Assembly (NCBI GenBank): GCA_019118885.1
Contig: DWYB01000025.1
Location: 1 to 54,678, forward strand
DNA from: Candidatus Mediterraneibacter surreyensis
Lineage (GTDB): Bacteria > Bacillota > Clostridia > Lachnospirales > Lachnospiraceae
DNA: 54,678 bases
Direction of reading: 5' to 3'
The first letter of the stretch is position 1; each line of letters starts with the position of its first letter. The position numbers and the translations under genes are program-made. Of the stretch, positions 41,997 to 51,069 are shown one piece after another. A model generated the notes under the pieces. That model was not told the origin of the DNA. It saw nothing but the letters and a program-made list of their open reading frames with translations, and made no database searches.

Positions 41997-42046
41997 GCGG
42001 GAGTGCGGCCGGATCAATAAAAATGAGCGGAAGCACTCCTGCTTTT
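41997..42046 (+). terminator. Intrinsic terminator after the galactanase gene
   Basis: GCGGGAGTGC (41997-42006) and GCACTCCTGC (42033-42042) pair over ten bases with one G-T, followed by TTTT. Confidence 0.85.
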
Positions 42047-42061
42047 ATATTATACGGGAAT

Positions 42062-42165
42062 CAGAACCGTTTCCGATATATTTTCTCTACCACCCCGATC
42101 ACCGCATACAGCGCCATTGCCATAATGCACAGCAGTACGATCGACATGAGCAGCCAGTTCATCTT
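42062..42165 (-). pseudogene. Duplicated 3' fragment of the ABC permease gene
   Basis: Bases 42068-42165 match 43207-43304 of the intact permease gene at 96 of 98 positions. On the minus strand they encode the same C-terminus, ending GVVEKIYRKRF and a stop. Only the last 33 or so codons remain; upstream sequence diverges at 42166. It marks the original or duplicated permease end on the far side of the MNT/HEPN pair. Confidence 0.9.
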
Positions 42166-42256
42166 AAAGAGGTGAAGGGACAAAAAGACAAAATGACCAT
42201 CGTTCAAGTAATATAGAAAGCTGATAAGAATGACGAAAAACGTTGAAGGTGTCAGG

Positions 42257-42285
42257 TATACAAATTTTAATGAATACGGTATAAT
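42257..42285 (+). promoter_or_regulatory. Promoter of the MNT/HEPN pair
   Basis: A perfect TATAAT at 42280-42285 with a weak TATACA at 42257-42262, 17 bases upstream. The first start codon is about 45 bases on. The rest of the 42166-42256 segment shows nothing I recognise. Confidence 0.5.
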
Positions 42286-42330
42286 AAATATTAAAATAAA
42301 GGGGCTTTAAACTGAAAGAGGTGAGGTCAA

Positions 42331-42666
42331 ATGCCGACAAATATTACAGATATAATGCAGCAGTTCGCCAGCAGTTTGAGGAAACTTCTGGGAAATACTC
42401 TTGATAGTGTTATCGTATATGGGTCATATGCGAGAGGAGATTATTCTGAACTTTCAGATATTGATGTTATGATTCTGGTTACTCTGACAGAGGAAAAAAT
42501 AAAGAAAATATCAGATGAGATCAGTGATATGGCTTTTGAATATTTGATGAAATTCGGAGTAGATATTTCTCCGGTAATAACCAATATAGATCATTTTAAC
42601 TATTGGGTAGATAATCTGCCCTACTATCGTAATGTAAGAGATGAGGGGGTAAGACTCAGTGCATGA
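42331..42666 (+). CDS. MNT-type nucleotidyltransferase (antitoxin)
   Basis: The 111-residue minimal nucleotidyltransferase carries GSYARGD at residues 31-37 and the metal-binding Asp43 and Asp45 in SELSDIDVMI, matching the GSX10DXD pattern. In MNT/HEPN modules this protein blocks the HEPN toxin, in studied cases by adding AMP to the toxin. AAAGAGGTGAGG lies before the ATG. Its end overlaps the HEPN gene by eight bases, so the pair is translationally coupled. Confidence 0.85.
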   Translation: MPTNITDIMQQFASSLRKLLGNTLDSVIVYGSYARGDYSELSDIDVMILVTLTEEKIKKISDEISDMAFEYLMKFGVDISPVITNIDHFNYWVDNLPYYRNVRDEGVRLSA

Positions 42667-43072
42667 TATCAATAAAGATATAGAATTATCAAAGTACAGG
42701 TACTCTTTGGCGAAACAGACTTATAATAATGCGAAAATGTGTTTTGATAACGGGTTCTACAGGGATTGTATTAATCGCTCGTATTATGCGGTGTTTTATG
42801 CGATACGAGCTGTGCTGGCATTAGAAAGTATAGACTTTAAACGGCATAAAGATGTAGTGGCATACTTTAACAAAGAATTTGTTGCCAAGGGAAAGTTCCC
42901 AGGGGAAATGGGGAGACGGCTGGCCCGATTGAAAATGAAAAGGGAAGAGAGCGATTACAGTGATTTCTTTATTGCCTCTGCAGATGAGGCACAGACACAG
43001 CTTCAGTCTGTTGAATATATTTTCCCACTGATAAGAGAATATTTAGCTGGACATGGTGTGGAAATAGTGTAA
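42659..43072 (+). CDS. HEPN-domain protein (toxin of MNT/HEPN pair)
   Basis: This 137-residue all-helical HEPN protein has INRSYYAVFYAIRAVLALESIDF at residues 38-60 and the conserved HKDVVAYFNKEFV near 63-75. The C-terminus carries the ADEAQTQLQSVEYIFPLI helix. HEPN toxins of this type act as RNases in some systems; the typical RX4-6H motif is not clearly seen here, so nuclease activity is uncertain. It starts within the MNT gene. A strong terminator follows, and the permease gene lies convergent. Confidence 0.8.
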   Translation: MHDINKDIELSKYRYSLAKQTYNNAKMCFDNGFYRDCINRSYYAVFYAIRAVLALESIDFKRHKDVVAYFNKEFVAKGKFPGEMGRRLARLKMKREESDYSDFFIASADEAQTQLQSVEYIFPLIREYLAGHGVEIV

Positions 43073-43141
43073 ATATTGCAAGAAAAGCAGAATATAGCGA
43101 AATGCAAGTGGTCTGCCCTTATAGTTAAAAACTTTTTTTCA

Positions 43142-43190
43142 ATACCCTCAGACAAATTGATTTTTAGGAAATGTCTGAGGGTATGTTTTG
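43142..43190. terminator. Terminator between the HEPN gene and the ABC permease
   Basis: The arms ATACCCTCAGACA (43142-43154) and TGTCTGAGGGTAT (43172-43184) form a perfect 13-bp stem with a T-rich tail on the plus strand. The minus strand is also T-rich after the stem, so it may act for both genes. Confidence 0.85.
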
Positions 43191-43199
43191 TTTCAGATC

Positions 43200-44012
43200 T
43201 TAAAATCGTTTCCGATATATTTTCTCTACCACTCCGATCACCGCATACAGCGCCATTGCCATAATACACAGCAGTACGATCGACATGAGCAGCCAGTTCA
43301 TCTTGAACACCTGACTTGAATAGATAATGAGATACCCCAGTCCGTTCCTTGCAGCGAGAAATTCCCCGATCACAACCCCCACAAGGCAGAGCCCGATATT
43401 GACTTTCATATTGCTGATGATCGACGGGACCGAGCTTGGCAGCACGACTTTAAACAGTGCATGCCTGCGGTTTCCGTGGAGCGTGTAGATGAGTTTGATC
43501 TTTTCTTTGTCGACTGTGGTAAAACTGGTGTACAGGTTCATGATGCTTCCGAACACAGCGACAGACATACCGGCTACGATGATCGTTGTAGGAGTAGCCC
43601 CCAGCCATACGATCAGAAGCGGTGCCAGCGCGGATTTCGGCAGGCTGTTCAATACTACCAGATAGGGCTCCAGTATTTCGGAAAGTCCCCGGCTGCACCA
43701 GAGGAGGACGGCAATCAGGATACCGGAGACAGTCACAAGCAGGAAACTTACGATCGTCTCATACAGTGTGATGCCGATATGCAGGAAGATTGACCGGTCC
43801 AGCACCATTTCCCAGAAGCAGAGCGCGATCCGGGAGGGACTGCTGAAGATAAAAGAGTCGATAATGCCGTAATCGGCACATACTTCCCACAGAAAAAGAA
43901 AAAGAATCAGAATAAGGATCCGGGCGGCGCATACGATCATGCGGTGGCGGCGCAGTCTGTACAGAAAGAGTTCCTGTCCGTCAGACCGCTTTTTCGGTGA
44001 TTTGACCATCAT
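43200..44012 (-). CDS. ABC transporter permease, nitrate/sulfonate/taurine type
   Basis: The 270-residue inner-membrane protein has about six helices and the EAA-type cytoplasmic loop (GSIMNLYTSFTTVDKEKIKLIYTLHGNRRHALFKVVLPSSVPSII). It resembles SsuC/TauC/ThiX-type permeases. It overlaps the ATPase gene by 32 bases, and GGAGCTG precedes its ATG. No substrate-binding protein gene is adjacent, so the cargo cannot be named. Its last 98 bases are duplicated at 42068-42165. Confidence 0.85.
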   Translation of the reverse strand: MMVKSPKKRSDGQELFLYRLRRHRMIVCAARILILILFLFLWEVCADYGIIDSFIFSSPSRIALCFWEMVLDRSIFLHIGITLYETIVSFLLVTVSGILIAVLLWCSRGLSEILEPYLVVLNSLPKSALAPLLIVWLGATPTTIIVAGMSVAVFGSIMNLYTSFTTVDKEKIKLIYTLHGNRRHALFKVVLPSSVPSIISNMKVNIGLCLVGVVIGEFLAARNGLGYLIIYSSQVFKMNWLLMSIVLLCIMAMALYAVIGVVEKIYRKRF

Positions 44013-44769
44013 GGTTCAGCTCCTTCCATATTTCATTGAAATAAGTCTTGAATTCGGGCGCGTTTCTCCGGATCAGCGGCGTGTCATGCTCCAGATCAAA
44101 TGATATCGGGACGATGCGTGCCACCGTTGCCGGGCGTTTTGTGAGGATGATCACCCGGTCGGAGAGGCTGACTGCCTCTGAGAGATCATGGGTGACCAGG
44201 AGTGCGGTCTTACCGGATTCCCGGATAATCTGACCGATATCATCGCTGACAGTCAGCCGCGTCTGGTAGTCAAGGGCAGAGAATGGTTCGTCAAGCAGCA
44301 GCAGTTCCGGCTCCAGAAGGAGCGTTCGGATCAGCGCCGCCCTCTGGCGCATGCCGCCGGACAGCTCAGACGGTTTGGAACGTGCAAACTGTTTCAGACC
44401 GTACTGCTCAAGCATCTCTTCCGCTCGTTTCTTAATTTCCGGCGTGAGCTGTCTGCTGATCTCTGCGCCGAGAAGGACATTCCGGTATACGGTACGCCAT
44501 TCAAAGAGATGATCGTGCTGGAGCATATATCCGATTTTTGATGAATTTTCTGTCAGAGGATCTCCGTTCATCAGCAGTTCTCCACTCTCCGGCTTCATCA
44601 GACCATCGATCAGGGAGAGCAGCGTGGATTTCCCGCATCCAGAAGGTCCGACAACGGCCGTGAACTCCCCTTTCGTAAGTGAAAATGAAATATTGGACAG
44701 GGCCTTTGTCTCCCCGTCCAATGTGTGATAGGAATAATCAATATTTTTTAATTCCAGTATTGGAGTCAT
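43981..44769 (-). CDS. ABC transporter ATP-binding protein, nitrate/sulfonate/taurine type
   Basis: This 262-residue ABC ATPase has Walker A GPSGCGKST near residue 42, signature LSGGMRQRAAL near 142, Walker B LLLLDEPFSALD near 162 and the switch His in VTHDLSEA. It powers the permease encoded just downstream on the same strand. The start at 44769 is preferred because GGAAGTGA precedes it; an upstream in-frame ATG at 44787 has no ribosome site. There is no periplasmic-type binding-protein gene nearby. Confidence 0.9.
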   Translation of the reverse strand: MTPILELKNIDYSYHTLDGETKALSNISFSLTKGEFTAVVGPSGCGKSTLLSLIDGLMKPESGELLMNGDPLTENSSKIGYMLQHDHLFEWRTVYRNVLLGAEISRQLTPEIKKRAEEMLEQYGLKQFARSKPSELSGGMRQRAALIRTLLLEPELLLLDEPFSALDYQTRLTVSDDIGQIIRESGKTALLVTHDLSEAVSLSDRVIILTKRPATVARIVPISFDLEHDTPLIRRNAPEFKTYFNEIWKELNHDGQITEKAV

Positions 44770-44925
44770 AAGGTCACTTCCATCCATATTGTATATCTAT
44801 AGTTAGTGTATGAAAAAAGAAATGCGGTGTGCGGGAAAAGTTTTAAATCCCGTTGTCTCGTCCGGAGAAGAGGGGTATAATATGAGTAACAGAAGACGTG
44901 AAAAAACCGGAAAGGAGGAATCAAT

Positions 44926-45543
44926 ATGACCGGACATAAGATTATTACGATCGGCCGTGAGTTCGGAAGCGGCGGTCATGAGATCGGACAGAAACTTGCA
45001 GACAGGCTGGGGATTCCGCTTTATGACCACAGACTTGTGAGCATGGCAGCTGAGGCATTGGGAGTGAGAACGGAAGACGCCGAACGGGTAGATGAGTCAA
45101 GCCTCAATACATTCGTAGCCAGCTATACGATGACGCCGGGGATGTATACGGATTTTATCAATGCAGCGTCATACATACCGTCTTTTGAAACGGACGTTTA
45201 CCGGAAACAGACGGAGATTATCCGGAGTCTTGCGCAGAAGGGACCGTGTGTGATCGTGGGGCGGTGCGCAGATTATGTGCTGAAAGACCGTGCGGACTGT
45301 ATCAATGTATTTATCTGCGCAGATAAGGAAGACCGTAAGAAACGGATCATGGAGCTGTACGGACTGACAGAGAGAAAAGCGGCGGAGCGTATCCGCAAGA
45401 CAGACAAAGAACGCAGATACTATTATGAAGTACATACCGGACAGGACTGGGGCAGCATCCGTTCCCATCAGATGCTCCTTAATGTGAGTATGCTTGGAAT
45501 TGACAGGATTGTTGACATTCTGGCTATGATCTATAATGCTTAA
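44926..45543 (+). CDS. Cytidylate kinase-like family protein
   Basis: The 205-residue protein has an N-terminal P-loop-like GREFGSGGHEIGQKLADRLG (near residues 9-28) and YDHRLV, as in the cytidylate kinase-like (AAA_26-type) group. GPCVIVGRCADYVL and several Arg-rich segments follow. The family is a P-loop phosphotransferase of uncertain substrate, found widely in Clostridia. GAAAGGAGG precedes the ATG. It is divergent from the ABC transporter genes. Confidence 0.8.
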   Translation: MTGHKIITIGREFGSGGHEIGQKLADRLGIPLYDHRLVSMAAEALGVRTEDAERVDESSLNTFVASYTMTPGMYTDFINAASYIPSFETDVYRKQTEIIRSLAQKGPCVIVGRCADYVLKDRADCINVFICADKEDRKKRIMELYGLTERKAAERIRKTDKERRYYYEVHTGQDWGSIRSHQMLLNVSMLGIDRIVDILAMIYNA

Positions 45544-45588
45544 GTCTTTTGAGGCGGGATATCTTTTGTATCTGCAGTGAAATGAATG

Positions 45589-45655
45589 TACCGGAATTGT
45601 AATATGGATTGATTTAGGGAGTCGGTTCCTGATCTTATCCTTTACAGTTCCGGTA
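45589..45655 (+). terminator. Hairpin between the cytidylate kinase-like gene and queH
   Basis: TACCGGAATTGT (45589-45600) and ACAGTTCCGGTA (45644-45655) are complementary except one base. No strong T-run follows. Function as terminator is possible but weak. Nothing else is recognised in 45544-45766. Confidence 0.45.
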
Positions 45656-45766
45656 TGTTATGCCTTTGTATTTTGTGCCGATGCTCCTTTTTGCAAATAA
45701 GGCATATAGCCGTGTGTTTTCAGATATAGAGTATAAATATTGAATGATCTTACAGGAGAATTACAG

Positions 45767-46387
45767 ATGAATGTACCGAAAATCAACTATCAGAAAGAAC
45801 TTGAAAAGCTGCTTGCACAGCTGGAGGCGGAACAGAGGGTCCCGAGTCTTTTGATCCACAGCTGCTGCGCGCCATGTAGCAGCTATGTGCTGGAGTATCT
45901 GTCGGAGTACTTTAAGATAACTGTATTTTACTACAATCCGAACATCTATCCGGAGAGTGAATACACGAAGCGCATTGCGGAGCAGCAGAAGCTGATCCGT
46001 GATATGGAGTTCCGGTATCCGGTTTCATTTCTTGCAGGGGAATATGACAAAGAGAAATTTTACGAGATGGCAGCAGGCATGGAGGATCTGAAAGAAGGCG
46101 GAGCGCGGTGCATGAAATGCTATGAACTGAGGCTTTCAGAGGCGGCAAGACAGGCTGTTGCAGGCGGATTTGACTATTTCACGACAACACTCAGCATCAG
46201 TCCGATGAAGAACGCCCAGAAGCTCAATGAGATCGGTATTCGTGTCGGAGAAGAATACGGTGTGAAATATCTGATTTCCGATTTTAAGAAGAAAAACGGA
46301 TACAAGCGGTCCATTGAACTGTCGAAAGAATACGGACTATACAGGCAGGACTACTGTGGATGCGAGTTTTCCATGAGGCGCGATTGA
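45767..46387 (+). CDS. queH: Epoxyqueuosine reductase QueH
   Basis: This 206-residue protein belongs to the DUF208/QueH family with HSCCAPCSSYVLEYL (near residue 29), RCMKCYELRL (near 115) and DYCGCEFS near the end. These cysteines would hold a [4Fe-4S] cluster and a nearby metal. QueH reduces epoxyqueuosine to queuosine in tRNA, as an alternative to QueG. The start at 45767 follows AGGAG eight bases upstream; an in-frame earlier ATG at 45740 has no such site. No preQ1 riboswitch was recognised upstream. Confidence 0.9.
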   Translation: MNVPKINYQKELEKLLAQLEAEQRVPSLLIHSCCAPCSSYVLEYLSEYFKITVFYYNPNIYPESEYTKRIAEQQKLIRDMEFRYPVSFLAGEYDKEKFYEMAAGMEDLKEGGARCMKCYELRLSEAARQAVAGGFDYFTTTLSISPMKNAQKLNEIGIRVGEEYGVKYLISDFKKKNGYKRSIELSKEYGLYRQDYCGCEFSMRRD

Positions 46388-46465
46388 CACGTTTCATACC
46401 GAAAAGAAATAGTTCCGTTTATATCCGGTATACGGCACTGTTTCGAGAAAAATTTGGTTTTTAAG

Positions 46466-46494
46466 TAGACATTCATACTTTAGTGTGGTAAACT
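46466..46494 (+). promoter_or_regulatory. Sigma-A promoter of argH
   Basis: TAGACA at 46466-46471, a 17-base spacer and TAAACT at 46489-46494, about 75 bases before the argH ATG. Confidence 0.6.
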
Positions 46495-46573
46495 AAGTCG
46501 AAAATGCAGGACGGACGAAAGTGATCTGGACTGTATTTTCTTTCAATCAAAAAACAGAAGCGAGGAAAGAGAA

Positions 46574-47953
46574 ATGGCACAGTTATGGGGCGGCCGTTTT
46601 ACAAAAGAGACGGACAAACTGGTATATAATTTCAATGCATCGATCTCTTTCGATAAGAGATTTTATAAACAGGATATCCGCGGAAGTATCGCTCATGTAA
46701 CGATGCTCGCGAAGCAGGGAATCCTGACTGAGGAAGAGAAAGAGAAGATTATAAAAGGTCTTGAGAGTATCCGGACAGATGTGGAGAACGGAACTCTTGA
46801 GATTACAGAAGAATATGAAGATATTCACAGCTTTGTTGAGGCAAATCTGATCGACCGGATCGGGGATTCTGGGAAAAAGCTCCACACCGGACGGAGCAGA
46901 AACGATCAGGTGGCGCTGGATATGAAGCTCTATACGAGAGACGAGATCCTTGAGCTGGACGGCCTTTTAAAGGAAATGCTGGAAGTGCTCTTAAATCTGA
47001 TGAAAGAGAATCTCGAGACATATATGCCGGGATTTACACATCTGCAGAAAGCACAGCCGATCACACTGGCACATCACATGGGAGCATATTTTGAGATGTT
47101 CAAACGCGACCGTTCCCGTATGAAAGATATTTATAAAAGGATGAATCTCTGCCCGCTTGGCTCCGGCGCACTGGCAGGAACCACATATCCGTTGGACCGC
47201 GAATACACGGCAGAGCTTCTGGGCTTTGACGGACCGACGCTCAACAGTATGGATTCGGTTTCGGACAGGGATTACCTTATTGAACTTCTGTCGGCAATGT
47301 CCACGATCATGATGCATCTGAGCAGATTTTCGGAGGAAGTGATCATCTGGAACACCAATGAATATAAATTCGTGGAGATCGATGATGCCTACAGTACAGG
47401 CAGCAGTATTATGCCGCAGAAGAAGAACCCGGATATCGCCGAGCTGGTGAGAGGAAAGACCGGCAGAGTATATGGCGCGCTGATGTCTATGCTGACAACG
47501 ATGAAAGGTCTTCCGCTGGCATATAATAAGGATATGCAGGAGGACAAGGAGTTTGTCTTTGACGCCATCGATACAACGAAAGGATGTCTGGCGCTTTTTA
47601 CGGGAATGTTAAAGACGATGAAGTTTAACTCTGCCCGCATGGAAGAGAGCGCAAAGCACGGTTTCACCAATGCGACGGACGCGGCAGACTATCTGGTAAA
47701 TCACGGCGTTCCTTTCCGTGATGCACATGGTATCGTAGGGCGGCTGGTACTTTATTGTATCGATAAGGGAATCGCGCTGGATGATATGAGTCTGGATGAG
47801 TTCAAGGCGATTTCACCGGTATTTGAAGAAGACATTTATGATGCCATCAGCATGAAAACATGCGTGGAGATGCGAAATACCATCGGAGCGCCGGGGAAAG
47901 CTGCAATGGAGAAAGTGATTAAGGCGGAAGAGGAATATCTGGCTTCGGAGTAG
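46574..47953 (+). CDS. argH: Argininosuccinate lyase
   Basis: This 459-residue lyase begins [17 protein letters not shown] and has the superfamily signature [12 protein letters not shown] near residue 276. [14 protein letters not shown] near 155 and the active-site His/Ser regions are of the usual type. It splits argininosuccinate into arginine and fumarate in the last step of arginine synthesis. CGAGGAAAGAG precedes the ATG. Other arginine genes are not in the window, so argH stands apart from its usual argG partner. Confidence 0.97.
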   Translation: MAQLWGGRFTKETDKLVYNFNASISFDKRFYKQDIRGSIAHVTMLAKQGILTEEEKEKIIKGLESIRTDVENGTLEITEEYEDIHSFVEANLIDRIGDSGKKLHTGRSRNDQVALDMKLYTRDEILELDGLLKEMLEVLLNLMKENLETYMPGFTHLQKAQPITLAHHMGAYFEMFKRDRSRMKDIYKRMNLCPLGSGALAGTTYPLDREYTAELLGFDGPTLNSMDSVSDRDYLIELLSAMSTIMMHLSRFSEEVIIWNTNEYKFVEIDDAYSTGSSIMPQKKNPDIAELVRGKTGRVYGALMSMLTTMKGLPLAYNKDMQEDKEFVFDAIDTTKGCLALFTGMLKTMKFNSARMEESAKHGFTNATDAADYLVNHGVPFRDAHGIVGRLVLYCIDKGIALDDMSLDEFKAISPVFEEDIYDAISMKTCVEMRNTIGAPGKAAMEKVIKAEEEYLASE

Positions 47954-48015
47954 ATCAGTCGTGATACAGGACTGACGCATTAAGATAATACAGATTAAGA
48001 AAGGATGTAGAGAAT

Positions 48016-49101
48016 ATGGATCAGAAATTAAGAGTAGGAATCTTAGGTGCAACAGGTATGGTAGGACAGAGATTTATTTCTCTGCTCGAGAACCATCCGT
48101 GGTTTGAGGTAGTGACAGTCGCAGCCAGCCCGCGTTCAGCAGGCAAGACATATGAAGAGGCAGTAGGCGACCGCTGGAAAATGGACACTCCGATGCCGGA
48201 GGCAGTGAAAAAGCTGGTAGTGCTCAATGTAAACGATGTGGAGCATGTGGCGTCTACAGTTGATTTCGTGTTCAGCGCGGTGGATATGAGCAAGGAAGAG
48301 ATCAAGGCGATCGAGGAAGAATATGCTAAGACAGAGACCCCGGTTGTATCAAACAACAGCGCACACCGCTGGACACCGGACGTTCCGATGGTAGTGCCGG
48401 AGATCAATTCAGATCATTTCGATGTGATTCCGGATCAGAAGAAACGTCTTGGCACAACACGCGGATTTATCGCAGTAAAACCGAACTGCTCCATCCAGAG
48501 CTATGCTCCGTGCCTTGCTGCATGGAAAGAATTCGGACCGAAGGAACTTGTTGTCACAACATACCAGGCAATCTCCGGCGCTGGCAAGACATTTAAAGAC
48601 TGGCCGGAAATGGTTGGAAACATCATCCCGTTCATCGGCGGTGAGGAAGAGAAGAGCGAGCAGGAGCCGCTTCGTGTACTCGGTAAAGTGGAGAACGGTC
48701 AGATCGTGAAAGCAGAGCTTCCGAAGATCACATGCCAGTGCGTGCGTGTTCCGGTACTGAACGGACATACGGCGGCAGTGTTCATTAACTTTGAGAAAAA
48801 ACCGACAAAAGAACAGCTTATCGAAAAGCTTGTAAACTTCAAAGGCTTCCCGCAGGAGGCAGAGCTTCCGAGCGCTCCGAAGCAGTTCATCCAGTATCTG
48901 GAAGACGACAACCGTCCGCAGGTAACTCTGGATGTGGATTATGAGAACGGAATGGGAGTATCCATCGGACGTCTGAGAGAGGATACGATATACGATTATA
49001 AATTCATCGGACTTTCACATAACACAGTAAGAGGAGCGGCAGGAGGAGCGGTCCTGTGTGCAGAAGCCCTTACAGCGAAAGGATATATTGCAAAGAAATA
49101 A
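48016..49101 (+). CDS. asd: Aspartate-semialdehyde dehydrogenase
   Basis: The 361-residue enzyme has the nucleotide-binding GILGATGMVGQRF near residue 8, the catalytic Cys in KPNCSIQSY near 158 and the substrate/His region GHTAAVF near 250. Its sequence is of the longer, archaeal/fungal-like Asd type, which is common in Clostridia. It makes aspartate semialdehyde for lysine, threonine and methionine. AGAAAGGATG precedes the ATG. It is followed by its own terminator and then leuCD. Confidence 0.95.
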   Translation: MDQKLRVGILGATGMVGQRFISLLENHPWFEVVTVAASPRSAGKTYEEAVGDRWKMDTPMPEAVKKLVVLNVNDVEHVASTVDFVFSAVDMSKEEIKAIEEEYAKTETPVVSNNSAHRWTPDVPMVVPEINSDHFDVIPDQKKRLGTTRGFIAVKPNCSIQSYAPCLAAWKEFGPKELVVTTYQAISGAGKTFKDWPEMVGNIIPFIGGEEEKSEQEPLRVLGKVENGQIVKAELPKITCQCVRVPVLNGHTAAVFINFEKKPTKEQLIEKLVNFKGFPQEAELPSAPKQFIQYLEDDNRPQVTLDVDYENGMGVSIGRLREDTIYDYKFIGLSHNTVRGAAGGAVLCAEALTAKGYIAKK

Positions 49102-49109
49102 TACGATAT

Positions 49110-49145
49110 AAAGAGGAAGGACATTAATTTCTTCCTCTTTTTTTT
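49110..49145 (+). terminator. Intrinsic terminator after asd
   Basis: AAAGAGGAAG (49110-49119) and CTTCCTCTTT (49131-49140) form a perfect stem leading into a T-run. Confidence 0.85.
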
Positions 49146-49204
49146 CTCGCTTTCCTGTGGTAAAATGTCAAAATAGACGTTTAAAGAAAGAGGAGGCTGT
49201 CATT

Positions 49205-50482
49205 ATGGGAATGACAATGACGCAGAAGATTCTGGCGGCTCATGCGGGGCTTGACTCTGTAGAAGCGGGCCAGCTGATCGAAGCAAAGCTTGACGTGGTA
49301 ATGGCGAATGATATCACAGGCCCGATGGCTCTGCCGATCATCAAGCAGATGTCAGATCACGTGTTTGACAAAGATAAAGTAGTATTTGTTCCGGATCATT
49401 TTACACCGAACAAAGATATCAAATCAGCGGAGAACTCCAAGGCGATCCGCGAATACGCAAAAGAGCAGGGCTTGACATGGTATTTTGAACAGGGCAAATC
49501 CGGCGTGGAGCATGCGATCCTTCCGGAGGCGGGGGTTGTGACAGCCGGTGAGTGTATCATCGGCGCTGATTCCCATACCTGTACATACGGCGCTCTCGGA
49601 GCATTTTCTACAGGAATGGGAACAACAGATGTGGCGACAGGAATGGCCACCGGAGAGATCTGGTTTAAAGTGCCAAGCGCCATCAAGTTTGTCCTGACAG
49701 GAAAGCCGGGCAAATATGTCAGCGGCAAGGATATTATCATCCATATTATAGGAATGATCGGTGTGGACGGTGCTCTTTACAAATCCATGGAGTTCACCGG
49801 AGACGGCATCGCAAACCTGTCCATGGACGACCGCTTTACAATGGCGAATATGGCGATCGAGGCGGGAGCGAAGAACGGAATCTTCCCGGTGGATGATCAG
49901 GCTCTTGCGTATATCAAAGAACATTCCAAGAAACCGTACACGATCTACGAGGCAGATGAGGACGCCCAGTATGATGAAGTAATTACAATAGACCTGTCTG
50001 AGGTCCGTCCGACAGTGGCGTTCCCGCATCTTCCGGGAAATGCGAAGACCATCGATGAAGTCGAGGCAATGGAACCGATCAAGATCGATCAGGTTGTGAT
50101 CGGATCCTGTACAAACGGGCGTATGGAGGATATGAGAAAAGCAGCGGCAATTCTGAAAGGGCATACAGTGCATCCGGATGTACGTGTTATGGTTATCCCG
50201 GCCACACAGAAGATCTATAAACAGTGTATTGAAGAGGGACTTCTGGAAATCTTTGTGGATGCGGGCTGTGCGGTGAATACACCGAGCTGCGGACCGTGTA
50301 TGGGCGGTCATATGGGAGTTATGGCGGCAGGAGAGAAATGTGTTTCCACGACGAACCGCAACTTTGTCGGACGTATGGGACATGTGGATTCTCTGATCTA
50401 TCTGGCGTCTCCTGAAGTTGCGGCAGCCAGCGCGATTGCAGGCTGTATCGCAAATCCTGAGAAAGTGGGTGACATGGAATGA
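49205..50482 (+). CDS. leuC: 3-isopropylmalate dehydratase large subunit
   Basis: This 425-residue aconitase-family protein has [12 protein letters not shown] near residue 121, CTNGRMEDM near 300 and [12 protein letters not shown] near 360; their three cysteines ligate the [4Fe-4S] cluster. It is of the shorter HacA/LeuC type (about 420 residues), also shared with homoaconitases. It interconverts 2- and 3-isopropylmalate with LeuD. The start at 49205 follows GAGGAGG about nine bases upstream, with a weak TAAAAT at 49161-49166 as a possible -10. Confidence 0.93.
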   Translation: MGMTMTQKILAAHAGLDSVEAGQLIEAKLDVVMANDITGPMALPIIKQMSDHVFDKDKVVFVPDHFTPNKDIKSAENSKAIREYAKEQGLTWYFEQGKSGVEHAILPEAGVVTAGECIIGADSHTCTYGALGAFSTGMGTTDVATGMATGEIWFKVPSAIKFVLTGKPGKYVSGKDIIIHIIGMIGVDGALYKSMEFTGDGIANLSMDDRFTMANMAIEAGAKNGIFPVDDQALAYIKEHSKKPYTIYEADEDAQYDEVITIDLSEVRPTVAFPHLPGNAKTIDEVEAMEPIKIDQVVIGSCTNGRMEDMRKAAAILKGHTVHPDVRVMVIPATQKIYKQCIEEGLLEIFVDAGCAVNTPSCGPCMGGHMGVMAAGEKCVSTTNRNFVGRMGHVDSLIYLASPEVAAASAIAGCIANPEKVGDME

Positions 50483-50967
50483 GAGCAAAAGGACATGTTT
50501 TTAAATACGGCGACAATGTGGACACAGATGTGATCATCCCGGCAAGATATCTGAATTCCTTTGACGCGCAGGAACTGGCGAACCACGCGATGGCGGATAT
50601 CGATCCGGATTTCGTGAAGAAAGTACAGCCGGGCGACCTGATTGTTGCCAATAAGAACTTCGGCTGCGGTTCATCAAGAGAGCATGCGCCTCTGTGCTTA
50701 AAGACGGCAGGCGTGAGCTGCATCATCGCAGAGACTTTTGCACGTATCTTTTATCGTAATGCCATTAATATCGGACTTCCGATCATTGAATGCCCGGAGG
50801 CGGCGAAAGGCATTGACGCAGGGGATGAAGTGGAAGTGGATTTTGACAGCGGAAAGATCTATAATCTGACCAAAGGAACGGAATTTCAGGGACAGGCGTT
50901 CCCAGAGTTCATGCAGAAACTGATCGCGGCAGGCGGACTTGTCAATTATACGAATGGCGCGGGCTGA
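50479..50967 (+). CDS. leuD: 3-isopropylmalate dehydratase small subunit
   Basis: The 162-residue small swivel subunit has [19 protein letters not shown] at the start and [12 protein letters not shown] near 60, the usual substrate loop. It pairs with LeuC, whose end it overlaps by four bases (ATGA). LeuA and LeuB are not in the window. A hairpin terminator follows, and the segment after the stop carries GGCTGAACTGTT, one arm of a dispersed repeat. Confidence 0.95.
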   Translation: MRAKGHVFKYGDNVDTDVIIPARYLNSFDAQELANHAMADIDPDFVKKVQPGDLIVANKNFGCGSSREHAPLCLKTAGVSCIIAETFARIFYRNAINIGLPIIECPEAAKGIDAGDEVEVDFDSGKIYNLTKGTEFQGQAFPEFMQKLIAAGGLVNYTNGAG

Positions 50968-51004
50968 ACTGTTATAAATAAGGAATAAGTAACAGGGAAA
51001 TGGG

Positions 51005-51054
51005 AAAGGATGCCGTATGTGGTAGATTCATAATATTCACACGGCATCCTTTTT
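51005..51054 (+). terminator. Intrinsic terminator after leuD
   Basis: AAAGGATGCCGT (51005-51016) and ACGGCATCCTTT (51041-51052) are a perfect 12-bp stem with a following T-run. Confidence 0.9.
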
Positions 51055-51069
51055 GTGAAAGGGGAACTT

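Noticed and set aside
45640-45766. A preQ1 riboswitch before queH
   Set aside because: I see no preQ1-I or -II pattern; only an imperfect hairpin lies upstream at 45589-45655.
49424-50488. A 354-residue minus-strand open frame inside leuC
   Set aside because: It is antisense to leuC with its three conserved cluster cysteines; the reverse product is His/Arg/Cys-rich and matches no family I know.
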